64,000 nucleotides of DNA from CAVTLG01 sp963735495 (GTDB lineage: Bacteria > Chloroflexota > Ktedonobacteria > Ktedonobacterales > Ktedonobacteraceae), in contig CAVTLG010000015.1 of NCBI GenBank assembly GCA_963735495.1, positions 186,001-250,000 of the forward strand, in the 5' to 3' direction. This document shows positions 8,159 to 17,233 of this stretch, piece by piece. The stretch's first letter is position 1. Every line of letters starts with the position of its first letter. The position numbers and the translations under genes are program-made. Under the pieces are notes generated by a model. That model saw only the letters and a program-made list of their open reading frames with translations. It was not told where the DNA came from and did not search any database.

Positions 8159-9268
8159 ATGACATTAGGATCGACAGGGACTATTACAGTCTTTTTTTCC
8201 TATGCTCATAGAGACGAAAAATTAAGAAATGAGCTAGAGAAAGGACTGACTTCTTTAAAGCGCCAGGGTTTTATTACTACCTGGCATGATCGCAAGATTA
8301 GCGCTGGCAAAGAATGGAATGATGAAATTAATATTCATCTAAACCAGGCTGATATAATTTTGCTTCTTATAAGCCCAGATTTCATGGCGTCAGATTATTG
8401 CGATAGCGTTGAAGTAACTCAAGCACTGAAAAGGCACGATGCAGGAGTATGCCGTGTAATTCCAATCATTCTACGCCCCACTTTGTGGAAACATGGACAC
8501 TTCAGTAAGTTACAATCGCTACCAACTGATGGAAAAGCAGTTAGCACCTGGTCAAATAGAGATAAAGCGTTTTTGGATATTGCAGAGGGTATTTTAAAAG
8601 TAATAACAGAAATATCAGTACATAGTGAAAAAGCAGCATGCAGGTCTTCTAATGGAGAGGATCAGAAAAAGGATTTATCCGATCCTCTCCCAGATTGGGA
8701 TTCTATATCATTTTCAGACGGTGAAGACGAGCTAGTACCATTACCTCTAGTAACAGATCAGGATTTATCCGATCCTCTCCCAGACTGGGATTCTGTATCA
8801 TATTCAGACGGTGAAGACGAGCTAGTACCATTACCTCTAGTAACAGATCAGGACTTATCTGGCGCTCTCCCAGATTGGGATTCTGTATCATATTCAGACA
8901 GTGAAGAATCGTCGTCATTATCCATTCATCAAGGTGTAACAACCAGAGAAACAGATCAGGTAATATCAACAGCGCTGACCACAAATTGTCCTCCGCTTAT
9001 AAATATCGACAAACTTACTGAAAAATGGGAAAAGGTAAAAAGGCGCGTTAAGACAAAAAAAGATGGTCCCAAAATCGCTGCTATTTTAAATGGTTTCACA
9101 TTTACTTATTTAGATACTATACAGGAGCTACCTGTCCTAACTATTAAGGCTACAACTCAATTTCATTACGAATTTTTGAGTAAAAACGATTATCAGGATA
9201 TCATAAAGTGGGCATTAAAGGTTGAAATGGACCAAGAATGCAAAATAATGCTTCTCCCACCTTCATAA
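8159..9268 (+). CDS. TIR-domain protein with internal repeats and DnaX-like C-terminal domain
   Basis: A 369-residue protein in three parts. Residues 5-145 form a TIR domain: VFFSYAHRDEKLRNELE, then WHDRKISAGKEW, ADIILLLISPDFMASDYC, and the glutamate of DSVEVTQAL at the position used by NADase TIR domains. Residues about 172-250 are acidic 30-residue tandem repeats (DLSDPLPDWDSISFSDGEDE...). The last 85 residues (LTEKWEKVKRRVKTKKDGP ... TQFHYEFL ... QDIIKWAL) follow the pattern of the C-terminal domain of DNA polymerase III tau/gamma. I start at 8159 because GGGGAG lies 8 nt upstream. A role in phage defence is possible but inferred. No partner gene adjoins it. Confidence 0.85.
   Translation: MTLGSTGTITVFFSYAHRDEKLRNELEKGLTSLKRQGFITTWHDRKISAGKEWNDEINIHLNQADIILLLISPDFMASDYCDSVEVTQALKRHDAGVCRVIPIILRPTLWKHGHFSKLQSLPTDGKAVSTWSNRDKAFLDIAEGILKVITEISVHSEKAACRSSNGEDQKKDLSDPLPDWDSISFSDGEDELVPLPLVTDQDLSDPLPDWDSVSYSDGEDELVPLPLVTDQDLSGALPDWDSVSYSDSEESSSLSIHQGVTTRETDQVISTALTTNCPPLINIDKLTEKWEKVKRRVKTKKDGPKIAAILNGFTFTYLDTIQELPVLTIKATTQFHYEFLSKNDYQDIIKWALKVEMDQECKIMLLPPS
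8672..8911 (+). repeat. 90-bp in-frame tandem repeat, 2.7 copies
   Basis: Units begin at 8672, 8762 and 8852, exactly 90 bp apart. The first two are nearly identical; the third diverges after about 60 bp. Each encodes a 30-residue acidic segment containing PDWDS and SDGEDELVP. The near-identity indicates recent duplication and likely copy-number variation. Confidence 0.95.
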
Positions 9269-9413
9269 ATATTCAAATTAGTAAATTTTACCTGTCTACT
9301 TGAAGCTTGTTATTAGGTTGAATAGCAAACTTAGCTTGTTACGAGCGTGGAATGGGATCAAACTTCCGTTCTCGTTGAGCATGAGTCAAGTAAGGATTGC
9401 CCATTCAGCGTTA

Positions 9414-9965
9414 TTAGGGCACAATGGGTAAGTTGAGCAAGACAGCGCACGCTCGCGCACGCTCGCTGTCTTCAAAGGGCGTAATACCGCAAGCACGGCC
9501 ATCTGCGGAAATAACGAAATCAGCCACGAAGTGAAAACCCGCGTTGATGATACTATGCTCAGCAGCCGTATTGCCAGGGACAGTGCCAATCCAAAAGCGA
9601 TCAAAAAAGTGCGTTTCCTGACGGATGATGGCTTGCAACAGACGCGGGTAAATGCCACGACCACGCCATGCCGGAAGCGTCAGGAAATCCCAGAGATAGC
9701 AGTTGCGTGCTGGAAGTTTGAACGATACCTGAACTTCACGCATATTTCCTCGCTCCGTGGCAACCCAGCCATAGGCCACCGGTATCTCATCTACGAAAGC
9801 GAGATAAAGACGGCTACCGTTCTGAAAACGCGAGTCCACTTTCTGTAAGGAAAGATCAGCCAGGCGCGCTATCAGTTGCGCGTCCGTCGAGAGGTGAACA
9901 GAGAAGGATGGCAAAGGCGCCAGATCGGGCAACCGATCATCGCGCCACCAGGTTCCTAGAGCCAT
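9414..9965 (-). CDS. GNAT-family N-acetyltransferase
   Basis: A 183-residue acetyltransferase. The acetyl-CoA-binding motif A is LPAWRGRGIYPRLLQAII near residue 97, with motif B at HSIINAGFHFV. YLAFVDEIPVAYGWVATE is the central beta-strand pair. The substrate is unknown. It is the last gene of the rpsB-ispG block, 27 bp after ispG, with AGGAGG 11 nt before its ATG, so it is probably cotranscribed. Confidence 0.85.
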   Translation of the reverse strand: MALGTWWRDDRLPDLAPLPSFSVHLSTDAQLIARLADLSLQKVDSRFQNGSRLYLAFVDEIPVAYGWVATERGNMREVQVSFKLPARNCYLWDFLTLPAWRGRGIYPRLLQAIIRQETHFFDRFWIGTVPGNTAAEHSIINAGFHFVADFVISADGRACGITPFEDSERARACAVLLNLPIVP

Positions 9966-9992
9966 AACAAAGAGTACCTCCTGCCAATCTGA

Positions 9993-11228
9993 CTATTTCT
10001 GTAAGATCGGTAGGTTCGTGCCTTCATCGCGTGTACGGTGAGTACCAGCAATCTCTTTGATGCCACCTTCAGGATAGACAATCCTCGCTTCACGCTCCGG
10101 GAGCAGACTAGCAACCTCTTTAAGCACAGCGTCCAGAAACTGGTCTTCAGGCACAGTTTTGACAACTTCGCCTTTACGGAAGATAACGCCTTTGCCTTTC
10201 CCGCCGGCCAGGCCAACATCAGCATCACGCGATTCACCAGGACCGTTGACGACACACCCCATGACGGCAACTTGAATAGGCGTCTGCACCTTTGTCAAAC
10301 GTTTCTCTACCTCATTGGCGACACTGATCACATCAATCTCCACACGGCCACAAGAAGGACAGGAGACAAAGGTTACTCCACGATTGCGCAGCTCTAAAGA
10401 GCGGAGAATCTCGTAGGCAACGGGAATTTCTTCCTCTGGCTCGGCACTCAAGCTGACACGCAACGTGTCACCAATACCCTCGGCCAGCAGTATACCCATG
10501 CCAAGAGCAGATTTTACAGAGCCTGCGACCAGCGTGCCGGCTTCGGTAATACCCAGGTGGATAGGGTAATCAGAACGTTGCGAGAAACGACGATATGCCT
10601 CAACAGCCGTGAGCACCGACGACGACTTCAAGGAGACATCTATATTGTGGTAATCCAGTTCCTCACACCAGCTGATGTACTCCAGCGCCTTACTGACCAT
10701 GCGTTCGGCCAGGTGCTCACGCTCTTTGCGGCGCGCTTCGGTGGGATCGGAACGCTCCAACGTCCCGTCTTCGCGCAGGCGTACCTGGATACGCTGCATC
10801 TGCGCGCTCTTATCCAAAGCATCAATCGAGCCAGAATTAACACCTATGCGTATAGCAATATCGCGTTCTTTGGCTGCCACCACAATCTGCTCCAAAGATT
10901 TGCGCCCCTGGATTAAGTTGCCAGGATTGATGCGTACTTTATCAACACCCTGCCGGATAGCTTCTAGCGCGAGCGCCGGATTATAGTGAATATCGGCCAC
11001 CAATGGCGTATGAATACGCCGCTTAATCTCGCCCAGCACCAACGCATCTTCCATCTCAGGGACAGCCACGCGCGCAATTTCGCAGCCGACTTCCTCTAAG
11101 CGCAGGATCTGCGCTACGGTACTTTCGACGTCGCGTGTATACGTGGTCGTCATAGATTGCACTGCGATAGGCGCATCTCCACCAATAGCTACATTCCCAA
11201 CATGAATTTGCCGCGTTTTTCTTCGCAT
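9993..11228 (-). CDS. ispG: 4-hydroxy-3-methylbut-2-en-1-yl diphosphate synthase
   Basis: This 411-residue enzyme makes HMBPP from MEcPP in the MEP isoprenoid pathway. The TIM-barrel part starts with VGNVAIGGDAPIAVQSMTTT, with ADIHYNPALAL and KVRINPGN. The 4Fe-4S cluster cysteines are seen in VSCPSCGR and MGCVVNGPGE. I use the ATG at 11228, preceded by GAGGAG about 12 nt away; an in-frame GTG at 11252 overlaps that ribosome-binding site. It lies downstream of rseP and dxr in the same transcription direction; dxs is at 29-31 kb. Confidence 0.95.
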   Translation of the reverse strand: MRRKTRQIHVGNVAIGGDAPIAVQSMTTTYTRDVESTVAQILRLEEVGCEIARVAVPEMEDALVLGEIKRRIHTPLVADIHYNPALALEAIRQGVDKVRINPGNLIQGRKSLEQIVVAAKERDIAIRIGVNSGSIDALDKSAQMQRIQVRLREDGTLERSDPTEARRKEREHLAERMVSKALEYISWCEELDYHNIDVSLKSSSVLTAVEAYRRFSQRSDYPIHLGITEAGTLVAGSVKSALGMGILLAEGIGDTLRVSLSAEPEEEIPVAYEILRSLELRNRGVTFVSCPSCGRVEIDVISVANEVEKRLTKVQTPIQVAVMGCVVNGPGESRDADVGLAGGKGKGVIFRKGEVVKTVPEDQFLDAVLKEVASLLPEREARIVYPEGGIKEIAGTHRTRDEGTNLPILQK

Positions 11229-11308
11229 AATTAGCTGACGCTCCTCTTTCACTCTCTGTTACTGACCAGGCAGGGTCGGTTTAGTGAGGATTTCGTTACC
11301 CTGCATAA

Positions 11309-12508
11309 TTAATTCCCCCAGTGGACGACGTCACTGATCGTAACTGCCACCAGCAAGAGCAGCAAGGCCGCAAAACCAATAAAATTAATCAGACCTTCAC
11401 GCTCCGGCTTCAGACGTTTACCACCGCGCAAAACTTCTAACAGCACCAGTATGATGCGTCCACCATCCAGGGCCGGGAAGGGCAAAATGTTGACGACCGC
11501 AAGGTTTATGCTTAATAATCCGGTTAAGCTCAATATAGGGAACCAGCCAAAAGTCGGCACCGTCTGCGCCACACTTCCGGTAATACGCGCGATGCCAACG
11601 GGTCCCGAGATCTGTGGCCGAATAGCGCCCGTCACCATCTGATACAACGCCACAATGATCGCGCTCGTGTTCTGATAGGTATAGACGATACCTTTAAAAG
11701 GTGCCTGCCAGACTGGAGACCTCGTCATAACGATCTTGGCAGTGACACCCAGAGCACCCTGATCAGCAGTGGCATGCGCACGAGCATTCACAACCAGCGT
11801 TTCTCGCGTAGATTGCCCTTGATGGATGACCACCAGTGTTACTGGCACGGTTGCATGCTTGCCCTTGTCGTCGGCAATAGCCTGATCGACCAGCGTCCTC
11901 ATGTCATCAAATTGCGAGACTGCTTTGCCATCGACGGAAACCACCGTATCACCCGCATGCACACCTGCCGCCTGAGCAGGCGAATTCGCCTGCACCGCGC
12001 CAATGATGGCGGGGAGCGTCGGTTCTCCCAGACTATAAGCAATAGTGAAGAGCACAATGGCCAGCAGGACATTCATCACGACACCCGCACAGAGCACAAT
12101 AATACGCTTGCCCGCCGGCTTGGCAGCAAAGCTGTGTGCATCATAATTACCATTGTCATCTAGCGCATCGCCATTCTCGCCGGGCATGCGTACGAACCCA
12201 CCGATGGGCAAAAGGTTGAGCGAGTAGATCGTATGACCAGAGACAGCATCAGCGCGACTCACGCCACCACTCGTTCCAGTAAAGGGATTCTGGGTACTGG
12301 AAGTATCAATATCACGACTGCGACCAAACCACATGACCTCCCAACCACCCTGATCACGCTTACGCATACTGACGACATTCGGAGGAAAGCCCAGACCAAA
12401 TTCTTCGACGCGAATCCCTGCCCACTTGGCAGCAATGAAATGACCAAATTCGTGCACAAGGACCAGCAGTGCAAAGACTGGAATAACAGCAAGTATGTAC
12501 CAATTCAT
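11309..12508 (-). CDS. rseP: Site-2 intramembrane zinc metalloprotease (RseP family, M50)
   Basis: A 399-residue membrane protease. The first membrane segment ends in the zinc-binding HEFGH at residues 19-23. A PDZ domain (GVHAGDTVVSVDGKAVSQFDDM) sits in the middle and the third zinc ligand is in PALDGGRIILVLLEVLRG. Family members cleave membrane-bound anti-sigma factors or signal peptide remnants. I start at 12508, where AAGGA is 9 nt upstream; an ATG 8 codons earlier has no ribosome-binding site. It lies between dxr and ispG, as is usual in this gene block. Confidence 0.92.
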   Translation of the reverse strand: MNWYILAVIPVFALLVLVHEFGHFIAAKWAGIRVEEFGLGFPPNVVSMRKRDQGGWEVMWFGRSRDIDTSSTQNPFTGTSGGVSRADAVSGHTIYSLNLLPIGGFVRMPGENGDALDDNGNYDAHSFAAKPAGKRIIVLCAGVVMNVLLAIVLFTIAYSLGEPTLPAIIGAVQANSPAQAAGVHAGDTVVSVDGKAVSQFDDMRTLVDQAIADDKGKHATVPVTLVVIHQGQSTRETLVVNARAHATADQGALGVTAKIVMTRSPVWQAPFKGIVYTYQNTSAIIVALYQMVTGAIRPQISGPVGIARITGSVAQTVPTFGWFPILSLTGLLSINLAVVNILPFPALDGGRIILVLLEVLRGGKRLKPEREGLINFIGFAALLLLLVAVTISDVVHWGN

Positions 12509-12579
12509 CCCCTGTTTTCCTTTACTGTTCATCTATACAAAAGTGATACCACATTGTTCTCACGAAAATTTCACACGTC

Positions 12580-13755
12580 TTATGGACGCTTCTTCCACAA
12601 TTCACGCACCGTTCTCCGCGCCCAGGCACATGCCTCCAGGGTTGTCGCCACATCTGGTTGCTCGACCACCTCGTGACGCTCTAAAGCCGCTTCAATCAGG
12701 TGCGCAATTTCGAGAAAGCCGATCTGACCGGCCAGGAAGAGTTCTACCGCCTCCTCGTCAGCTCCGACCAGCACACTGGGATACGTTCCACCGCGCTTAC
12801 CGGCCTCCAGGGCCAGGCGAAAGCAAGGGAAACGGGCAATATCTAAGGCTTCAAAATGCAGCGACGCCACCTCAGGCCAGCGCAGCTCACGAATGAAATC
12901 CGTAGCCGTACTATTCAGGCGCGTCGGATAAGCCAGAGCATTCATAATTGGGATATGCATGCTAGGCAAACTAGCTTGCATCTTGATAGAGCCATCGATG
13001 AATTCCACCATCGAGTGAATAATACTCTCTGGATGCACAACAACATCGATACGCTCATAAGGCACATCAAAGAGCCAGCGCGACTCTATAACCTCCAGGC
13101 CCTTATTCATTAAGGTCGCGCTATCGATGGTAATCTTCGGTCCCATGTGCCAGGTTGGATGAGCCAATGCTTGCTTGACCTTGACTGATTGCAACTGTTC
13201 AAGCGTTGCCGAACGGAACGGACCGCCAGAAGCTGTCAGAAGCAACCGATGAACTTCCTGTGGCACTTCACCACGCAGACATTGCCAGATAGCACTATGC
13301 TCACTATCGATAGGAGAAATAGAGACACCAGCCCGTTGTGCGGCCTGCATCACGAGGTGTCCAGCCATCACCAGTGTCTCTTTGTTTGCCAGGGCCACAG
13401 CTTTACGCGCGCCAATGGCTGCCAGCGTCGGTTTGAGACCAACCAGACCAGAAGTGGCGGCAACCACAATATCAACATCGCTATGCGTTGCCACAGCCAG
13501 CAGCCCCTGCTCCCCCAGCAACGCCGTCGGCAAGAGATCTCGCGCCAGCGCCTCCACTTCCGGGAGATCAGCAAAACACGTCACGAGATCCGGCTTGAAC
13601 TCCTGCACTTGCTGAGCAAGCAACGCAACATTACTACGCGCGGCTAAAGCCACAACCTTAAACTGATCCGGGAAACGCCGGACAACATCCAGCGTCTGCC
13701 GACCGATTGATCCAGTACTGCCAAGTAAAGCAATACGCCTGGGAATAGTGGTCAT
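12580..13755 (-). CDS. dxr: 1-deoxy-D-xylulose 5-phosphate reductoisomerase
   Basis: The 391-residue NADPH enzyme of the MEP pathway converts DXP to MEP. The Rossmann motif is ALLGSTGSIGRQTLDVV at the N-terminus, LANKETLVMAG is the conserved central motif, PIDSEHSAIWQCL binds the metal and substrate, and LTASGGPFR is the flexible loop. The ATG at 13755 gives the normal family length; one 13 codons upstream (13794) is also open and neither has a convincing ribosome-binding site. It lies between cdsA and rseP. Confidence 0.93.
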   Translation of the reverse strand: MTTIPRRIALLGSTGSIGRQTLDVVRRFPDQFKVVALAARSNVALLAQQVQEFKPDLVTCFADLPEVEALARDLLPTALLGEQGLLAVATHSDVDIVVAATSGLVGLKPTLAAIGARKAVALANKETLVMAGHLVMQAAQRAGVSISPIDSEHSAIWQCLRGEVPQEVHRLLLTASGGPFRSATLEQLQSVKVKQALAHPTWHMGPKITIDSATLMNKGLEVIESRWLFDVPYERIDVVVHPESIIHSMVEFIDGSIKMQASLPSMHIPIMNALAYPTRLNSTATDFIRELRWPEVASLHFEALDIARFPCFRLALEAGKRGGTYPSVLVGADEEAVELFLAGQIGFLEIAHLIEAALERHEVVEQPDVATTLEACAWARRTVRELWKKRP

Positions 13756-13907
13756 AACGTTCAACCTATGGACAGTTTGTGTGTAATTCTCCATTATTGT
13801 CAGGGTAACAAACTCTTTTTACCCCGTCCTTCAGATTATAGCATGTATACACCAAAGACTAGAGAACACACGTGCCCCTTCTCTCACAAACAAAAACAGA
13901 CACTTTT

Positions 13908-14831
13908 CTATTTCGGTACTAGCTGAGCAAACACATAGGTCACAATAATCGCAAAAAGCACACTATCGATGCGGTCAAGCATGCCACCATGACCGGGCAT
14001 GATCTGACCACTATCTTTGACATTGGTCTGCCGCTTAATCAATGACTCAGCCAGATCACCGACTACCGCGGCAGCGCCAATCAGCAAACCCAGCACAATC
14101 GCCAGATACCAGGGGACGCCCAGCGGTATCACGGTAACTATCAGGCTCGTGATGATAGAGCAGACAAAACCGCCAATGACACCTTCCCAGGTCTTGCCAG
14201 GACTAATCAATGGTGCCAACTTATGACGCCCAAAGTAGCGGCCAGCAAAAAAAGCTGCGCCATCAAAAGCCCATACCCCTAGCAACGAGACCAATACCCA
14301 CCAGGCTCCAGGCGGTAAATAGAGCCACTGCCCGCTGGCGGTATGCAACACACCAGAACCATTGCCACGCAGCAGTAGAAAGAAACTCATCGGCCATCCC
14401 AGGTAAATTGAGATAGCCAGGGTCAGCGACCAATCAACCAGCGCACCGTCTAGCTGCTGCCGGAAGAAGAGCCAGGGAAAAGAAACTAACAAGGCAACTC
14501 CCAGGCTGGTCTCAAGAATGAGCAGGCGCTGCGCTGGCAACATCGCAGCAATCAGGAAGAGGACGCTCAGGACAAAGCTGATCCAGATCAACGGGTGATA
14601 TCCGGCATGCAGCAGCATCGAATGCAACTCAAACGTTCCTAAAACCACAATCAATAAAATGGCAGCAAAAGACGCCCAGCCGCCAAACCAGACAAAAAGA
14701 AGGACGACCGGTATCACGATAGCAGCTGTCAACCAGCGCTGACCGACCGATGATCCCCGTCTCTGCTGTGGGCTGGATTCTAGTGAACCCTGCTCTCTAT
14801 TCTGCTTACTTGCGCCTTGCAAACAATCCAC
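13908..14831 (-). CDS. cdsA: Phosphatidate cytidylyltransferase
   Basis: A 307-residue integral membrane enzyme making CDP-diacylglycerol from phosphatidate and CTP, the branch point of phospholipid synthesis. About eight membrane segments are visible. The C-terminal signature is KRQTNVKDSGQIMPGHGG followed by MLDRIDS. The first 30 residues are hydrophilic. The start is GTG at 14831 with AGAGGA almost adjacent; TTG at 14822 has better spacing and is an alternative. The gene lies about 100 bp after uppS. Confidence 0.92.
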   Translation of the reverse strand: MDCLQGASKQNREQGSLESSPQQRRGSSVGQRWLTAAIVIPVVLLFVWFGGWASFAAILLIVVLGTFELHSMLLHAGYHPLIWISFVLSVLFLIAAMLPAQRLLILETSLGVALLVSFPWLFFRQQLDGALVDWSLTLAISIYLGWPMSFFLLLRGNGSGVLHTASGQWLYLPPGAWWVLVSLLGVWAFDGAAFFAGRYFGRHKLAPLISPGKTWEGVIGGFVCSIITSLIVTVIPLGVPWYLAIVLGLLIGAAAVVGDLAESLIKRQTNVKDSGQIMPGHGGMLDRIDSVLFAIIVTYVFAQLVPK

Positions 14832-14932
14832 TTCCTCTATTCAGGGACTGAAGACACACACACTTGAAGTACGTCAAATGCACAGGATACGCCGCATAAA
14901 CACGCCATCTCGCGTATCCTGATGCAACATCG

Positions 14933-15730
14933 CTACGTCGTAGAAACAGCGATCCGACCAAACCGCCTTTGCCGCTGCTGATAGCTGGCGATAGCCTTGA
15001 GCAAATCTTCGCGGCCAAAATCGGGCCAGAGGGTCGGAGTCGCATAATATTCGCTATAGGCCGACTGCCAGAGCAAGAAATTGCTCACCCGCATTTCGCC
15101 AGCGGTGCGAATCACAAGATCTGGATCAGGTAAATCACGGGTATATAAATAGGAACTAATGAGCTCTTCACTAATAGTATCGGGATCACGGCCATCCGCA
15201 ATAATTTGGCGCACAGCATCAACCAGCTCCGCGCGTCCCCCATAATTGAAACAGACATTCAGGCCAACGCCCGTATTATACTGAGTTTTCGCCACAGAGT
15301 CATGGATGGCCTGCTGGACATCAGAAGAAAGATCAGATAGACGACCAAGATGGCGCAATCGCACCCCGTCACGGTGGAGTTTATCCAGGTCAGAGCGAAT
15401 CGTCTCCCAGAAGAGACGCATCAAGCCGTCAACTTCGGTACGAGGTCGCCCCCAGTTCTCGGTAGAAAAAGCATACACGCTGAGCATTTCAATATGTTCA
15501 TCATGGGCACACTCGACAACACGGCGCAAAGCACCCACCCCGGCTTTATGGCCAGCCAGGCGTGGGAGGCGACGTTGGGTCGCCCAGCGCCCATTGCCAT
15601 CCATAATGATGGCAATGTGGCGCACAGAGTGCTCCTGAGACGACGTTTGCTCAACAGGGACGGGTTGCGTCAATTTTTCCTCTTTCCGCCTGGCGTTACC
15701 AGAGGAAAAAAGGTTTTGCATCTTGGTCAC
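14933..15730 (-). CDS. uppS: Undecaprenyl diphosphate synthase (cis-prenyltransferase)
   Basis: A 265-residue cis-prenyltransferase that builds the C55 lipid carrier for cell-wall synthesis. HIAIIMDGNGRWATQR holds the catalytic aspartate, followed by GHKAGVGALR, YAFSTENWGRP, GRAELVDAV and PDLVIRTAGEMRVSNFLLWQ. The N-terminal 40 residues are a nonconserved extension. The GTG start at 15730 has GGAGG 6 nt upstream and lies one base after the frr stop, so the two are coupled. Confidence 0.94.
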   Translation of the reverse strand: MTKMQNLFSSGNARRKEEKLTQPVPVEQTSSQEHSVRHIAIIMDGNGRWATQRRLPRLAGHKAGVGALRRVVECAHDEHIEMLSVYAFSTENWGRPRTEVDGLMRLFWETIRSDLDKLHRDGVRLRHLGRLSDLSSDVQQAIHDSVAKTQYNTGVGLNVCFNYGGRAELVDAVRQIIADGRDPDTISEELISSYLYTRDLPDPDLVIRTAGEMRVSNFLLWQSAYSEYYATPTLWPDFGREDLLKAIASYQQRQRRFGRIAVSTT

Positions 15731-15731
15731 A

Positions 15732-16289
15732 CTAGACCTCCAGGATCTCCAGTTCTTTGGCCTTGCCGACCTTATCCATCTCCTCGATGAAGCGGTCGGT
15801 GAGCTTCTGTAGCCGCTCCGTGCTACGTTTCAGCTCATCCTCAGAAACTTCTTTTTTCTTCTCACGGTCGCGCAATTTATCCTGAGTATCACGACGAATA
15901 TTGCGTACCGCGACCTTATGCTCATCCAGCTTCTTGTGCAGAGACTTCACAAGGTCGCGGCGGCGCTCCTCGCTCATCGGAGGAATTACCAGGCGAATCA
16001 CCTGGCCGTCGTTATTGGGATTGATACCCAGATCCGACTTTTGAATAGCCTTCTCAATATCAGTTAACAGCTTGCGGTCCCAGGGCTGGATCACCAGAAG
16101 ACGAGCTTCAGGGACCGCGACCGAGGCCACCTGGTTAATCGGTGTAGGAGAACCATAGTACTCAATGGTAATGCGCTCAATCAGAGAAGCGCTGGCACGA
16201 CCAGCACGAATGGCAGCGAGATCCTGCTTCAAGGCTTCGATAGCCTTTTGCATACGTCGTTCCGCATCTCCAAATAAATCTGCAGTCAT
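15732..16289 (-). CDS. frr: Ribosome recycling factor
   Basis: A 185-residue protein of normal length for RRF, which with EF-G splits post-termination ribosomes. Conserved segments are FGDAERRMQKAIEALKQDL, IRAGRASASLIERI, GSPTPINQVASV, LLVIQPWDRKLL and DLGINPNNDGQVIRLVIPP. AAGGAAG precedes the ATG at the right distance. Its stop is one base from the uppS start. Confidence 0.96.
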   Translation of the reverse strand: MTADLFGDAERRMQKAIEALKQDLAAIRAGRASASLIERITIEYYGSPTPINQVASVAVPEARLLVIQPWDRKLLTDIEKAIQKSDLGINPNNDGQVIRLVIPPMSEERRRDLVKSLHKKLDEHKVAVRNIRRDTQDKLRDREKKKEVSEDELKRSTERLQKLTDRFIEEMDKVGKAKELEILEV

Positions 16290-16369
16290 AGCATACTTCC
16301 TTTTTCTTCAGGCACTCAGTACCACTTGAAAATGGGACGTGACGATAGAAGGGTGCAAAGTGTACACAA

Positions 16370-17104
16370 CTACACGGGCTCTTTCACGTCTGCCCTTACG
16401 AGTGTACCACATGCTTCGCCACGCATGATCGCCTCCAATGCACCATTTTGATGCAAATTGAACACGATAATAGGCATGTTGTTGTCCTTGCAGAGAGAAA
16501 GTGCGGTACTATCCATGACCTTCAAACCCATATTTAAAGCCTGCATATAACTCAGATCGGCAAAACGCCGAGCATGCGGGTTCTGCATGGGATCATCATC
16601 ATAGATACCATCCACCTTGGTCGCTTTGAGCAACACTTGCGCATTCAATTCCACTGCACGTAACGCTGCCGCTGTATCAGTCGTGAAAAACGGATTGCCA
16701 CTGCCCGCCGCTAGAATGACGATACGTCCCTTCTCCAGGTGGCGCACCGCGCGACGGCGAATAAACGGCTCGGCCACGGGCGGCATCTCTATCGCCGTCT
16801 GCACGCGTGTGGCTATGCCGAGCTTCTCCATGGCATCTTGCATGACCAGAGAGTTCATCACCGTCGCCAGCATACCAACATAGTCGGCAGTGCCACGATC
16901 AATGCCCGTGGCAGCGGCATCGGCTCCACGCCACATGTTGCCGCCGCCGACGACCATAGCAATCTCAACGCCTAAATCGTGAATGCGTTTGACCTCACCC
17001 GCAATACGCCTGACCGTTTCAGCATCAATACCGTAGCCTTGAGAACCAAGAGCTTCACCACTCAGCTTGAGCAGGATACGTCGATACTTCAGTTCGACTG
17101 ACAT
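16370..17104 (-). CDS. pyrH: UMP kinase
   Basis: A 244-residue hexameric-type UMP kinase of the amino-acid kinase fold, converting UMP to UDP. Visible are RILLKLSGEALGSQGYGID, VVGGGNMWRGADAAATGIDR, MLATVMNSLVMQDAME, IVILAAGSGNPFFTTDTAAAL and LLKATKVDGIYDDDP. The ATG at 17104 has GGGGAG 9 nt upstream; the in-frame GTG at 17128 lies before that site and is not used. It sits between tsf and frr. Confidence 0.95.
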   Translation of the reverse strand: MSVELKYRRILLKLSGEALGSQGYGIDAETVRRIAGEVKRIHDLGVEIAMVVGGGNMWRGADAAATGIDRGTADYVGMLATVMNSLVMQDAMEKLGIATRVQTAIEMPPVAEPFIRRRAVRHLEKGRIVILAAGSGNPFFTTDTAAALRAVELNAQVLLKATKVDGIYDDDPMQNPHARRFADLSYMQALNMGLKVMDSTALSLCKDNNMPIIVFNLHQNGALEAIMRGEACGTLVRADVKEPV

Positions 17105-17233
17105 CTGCAAATTCTCCCCTGTGCGCAAACAGGATGGATAACCCTACGCACTTCTGTTCGACAACGTCCACACAATGACATCCCCACCGGGATATCCGAC
17201 ATCAGAGAGAGCTGATGGGGATACAGCGCAAGG

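Noticed and set aside
8672..8911. Regularly spaced repeats as a CRISPR array
   Set aside because: The units are 90 bp, contiguous, in frame and without unique spacers; they are a coding tandem repeat.
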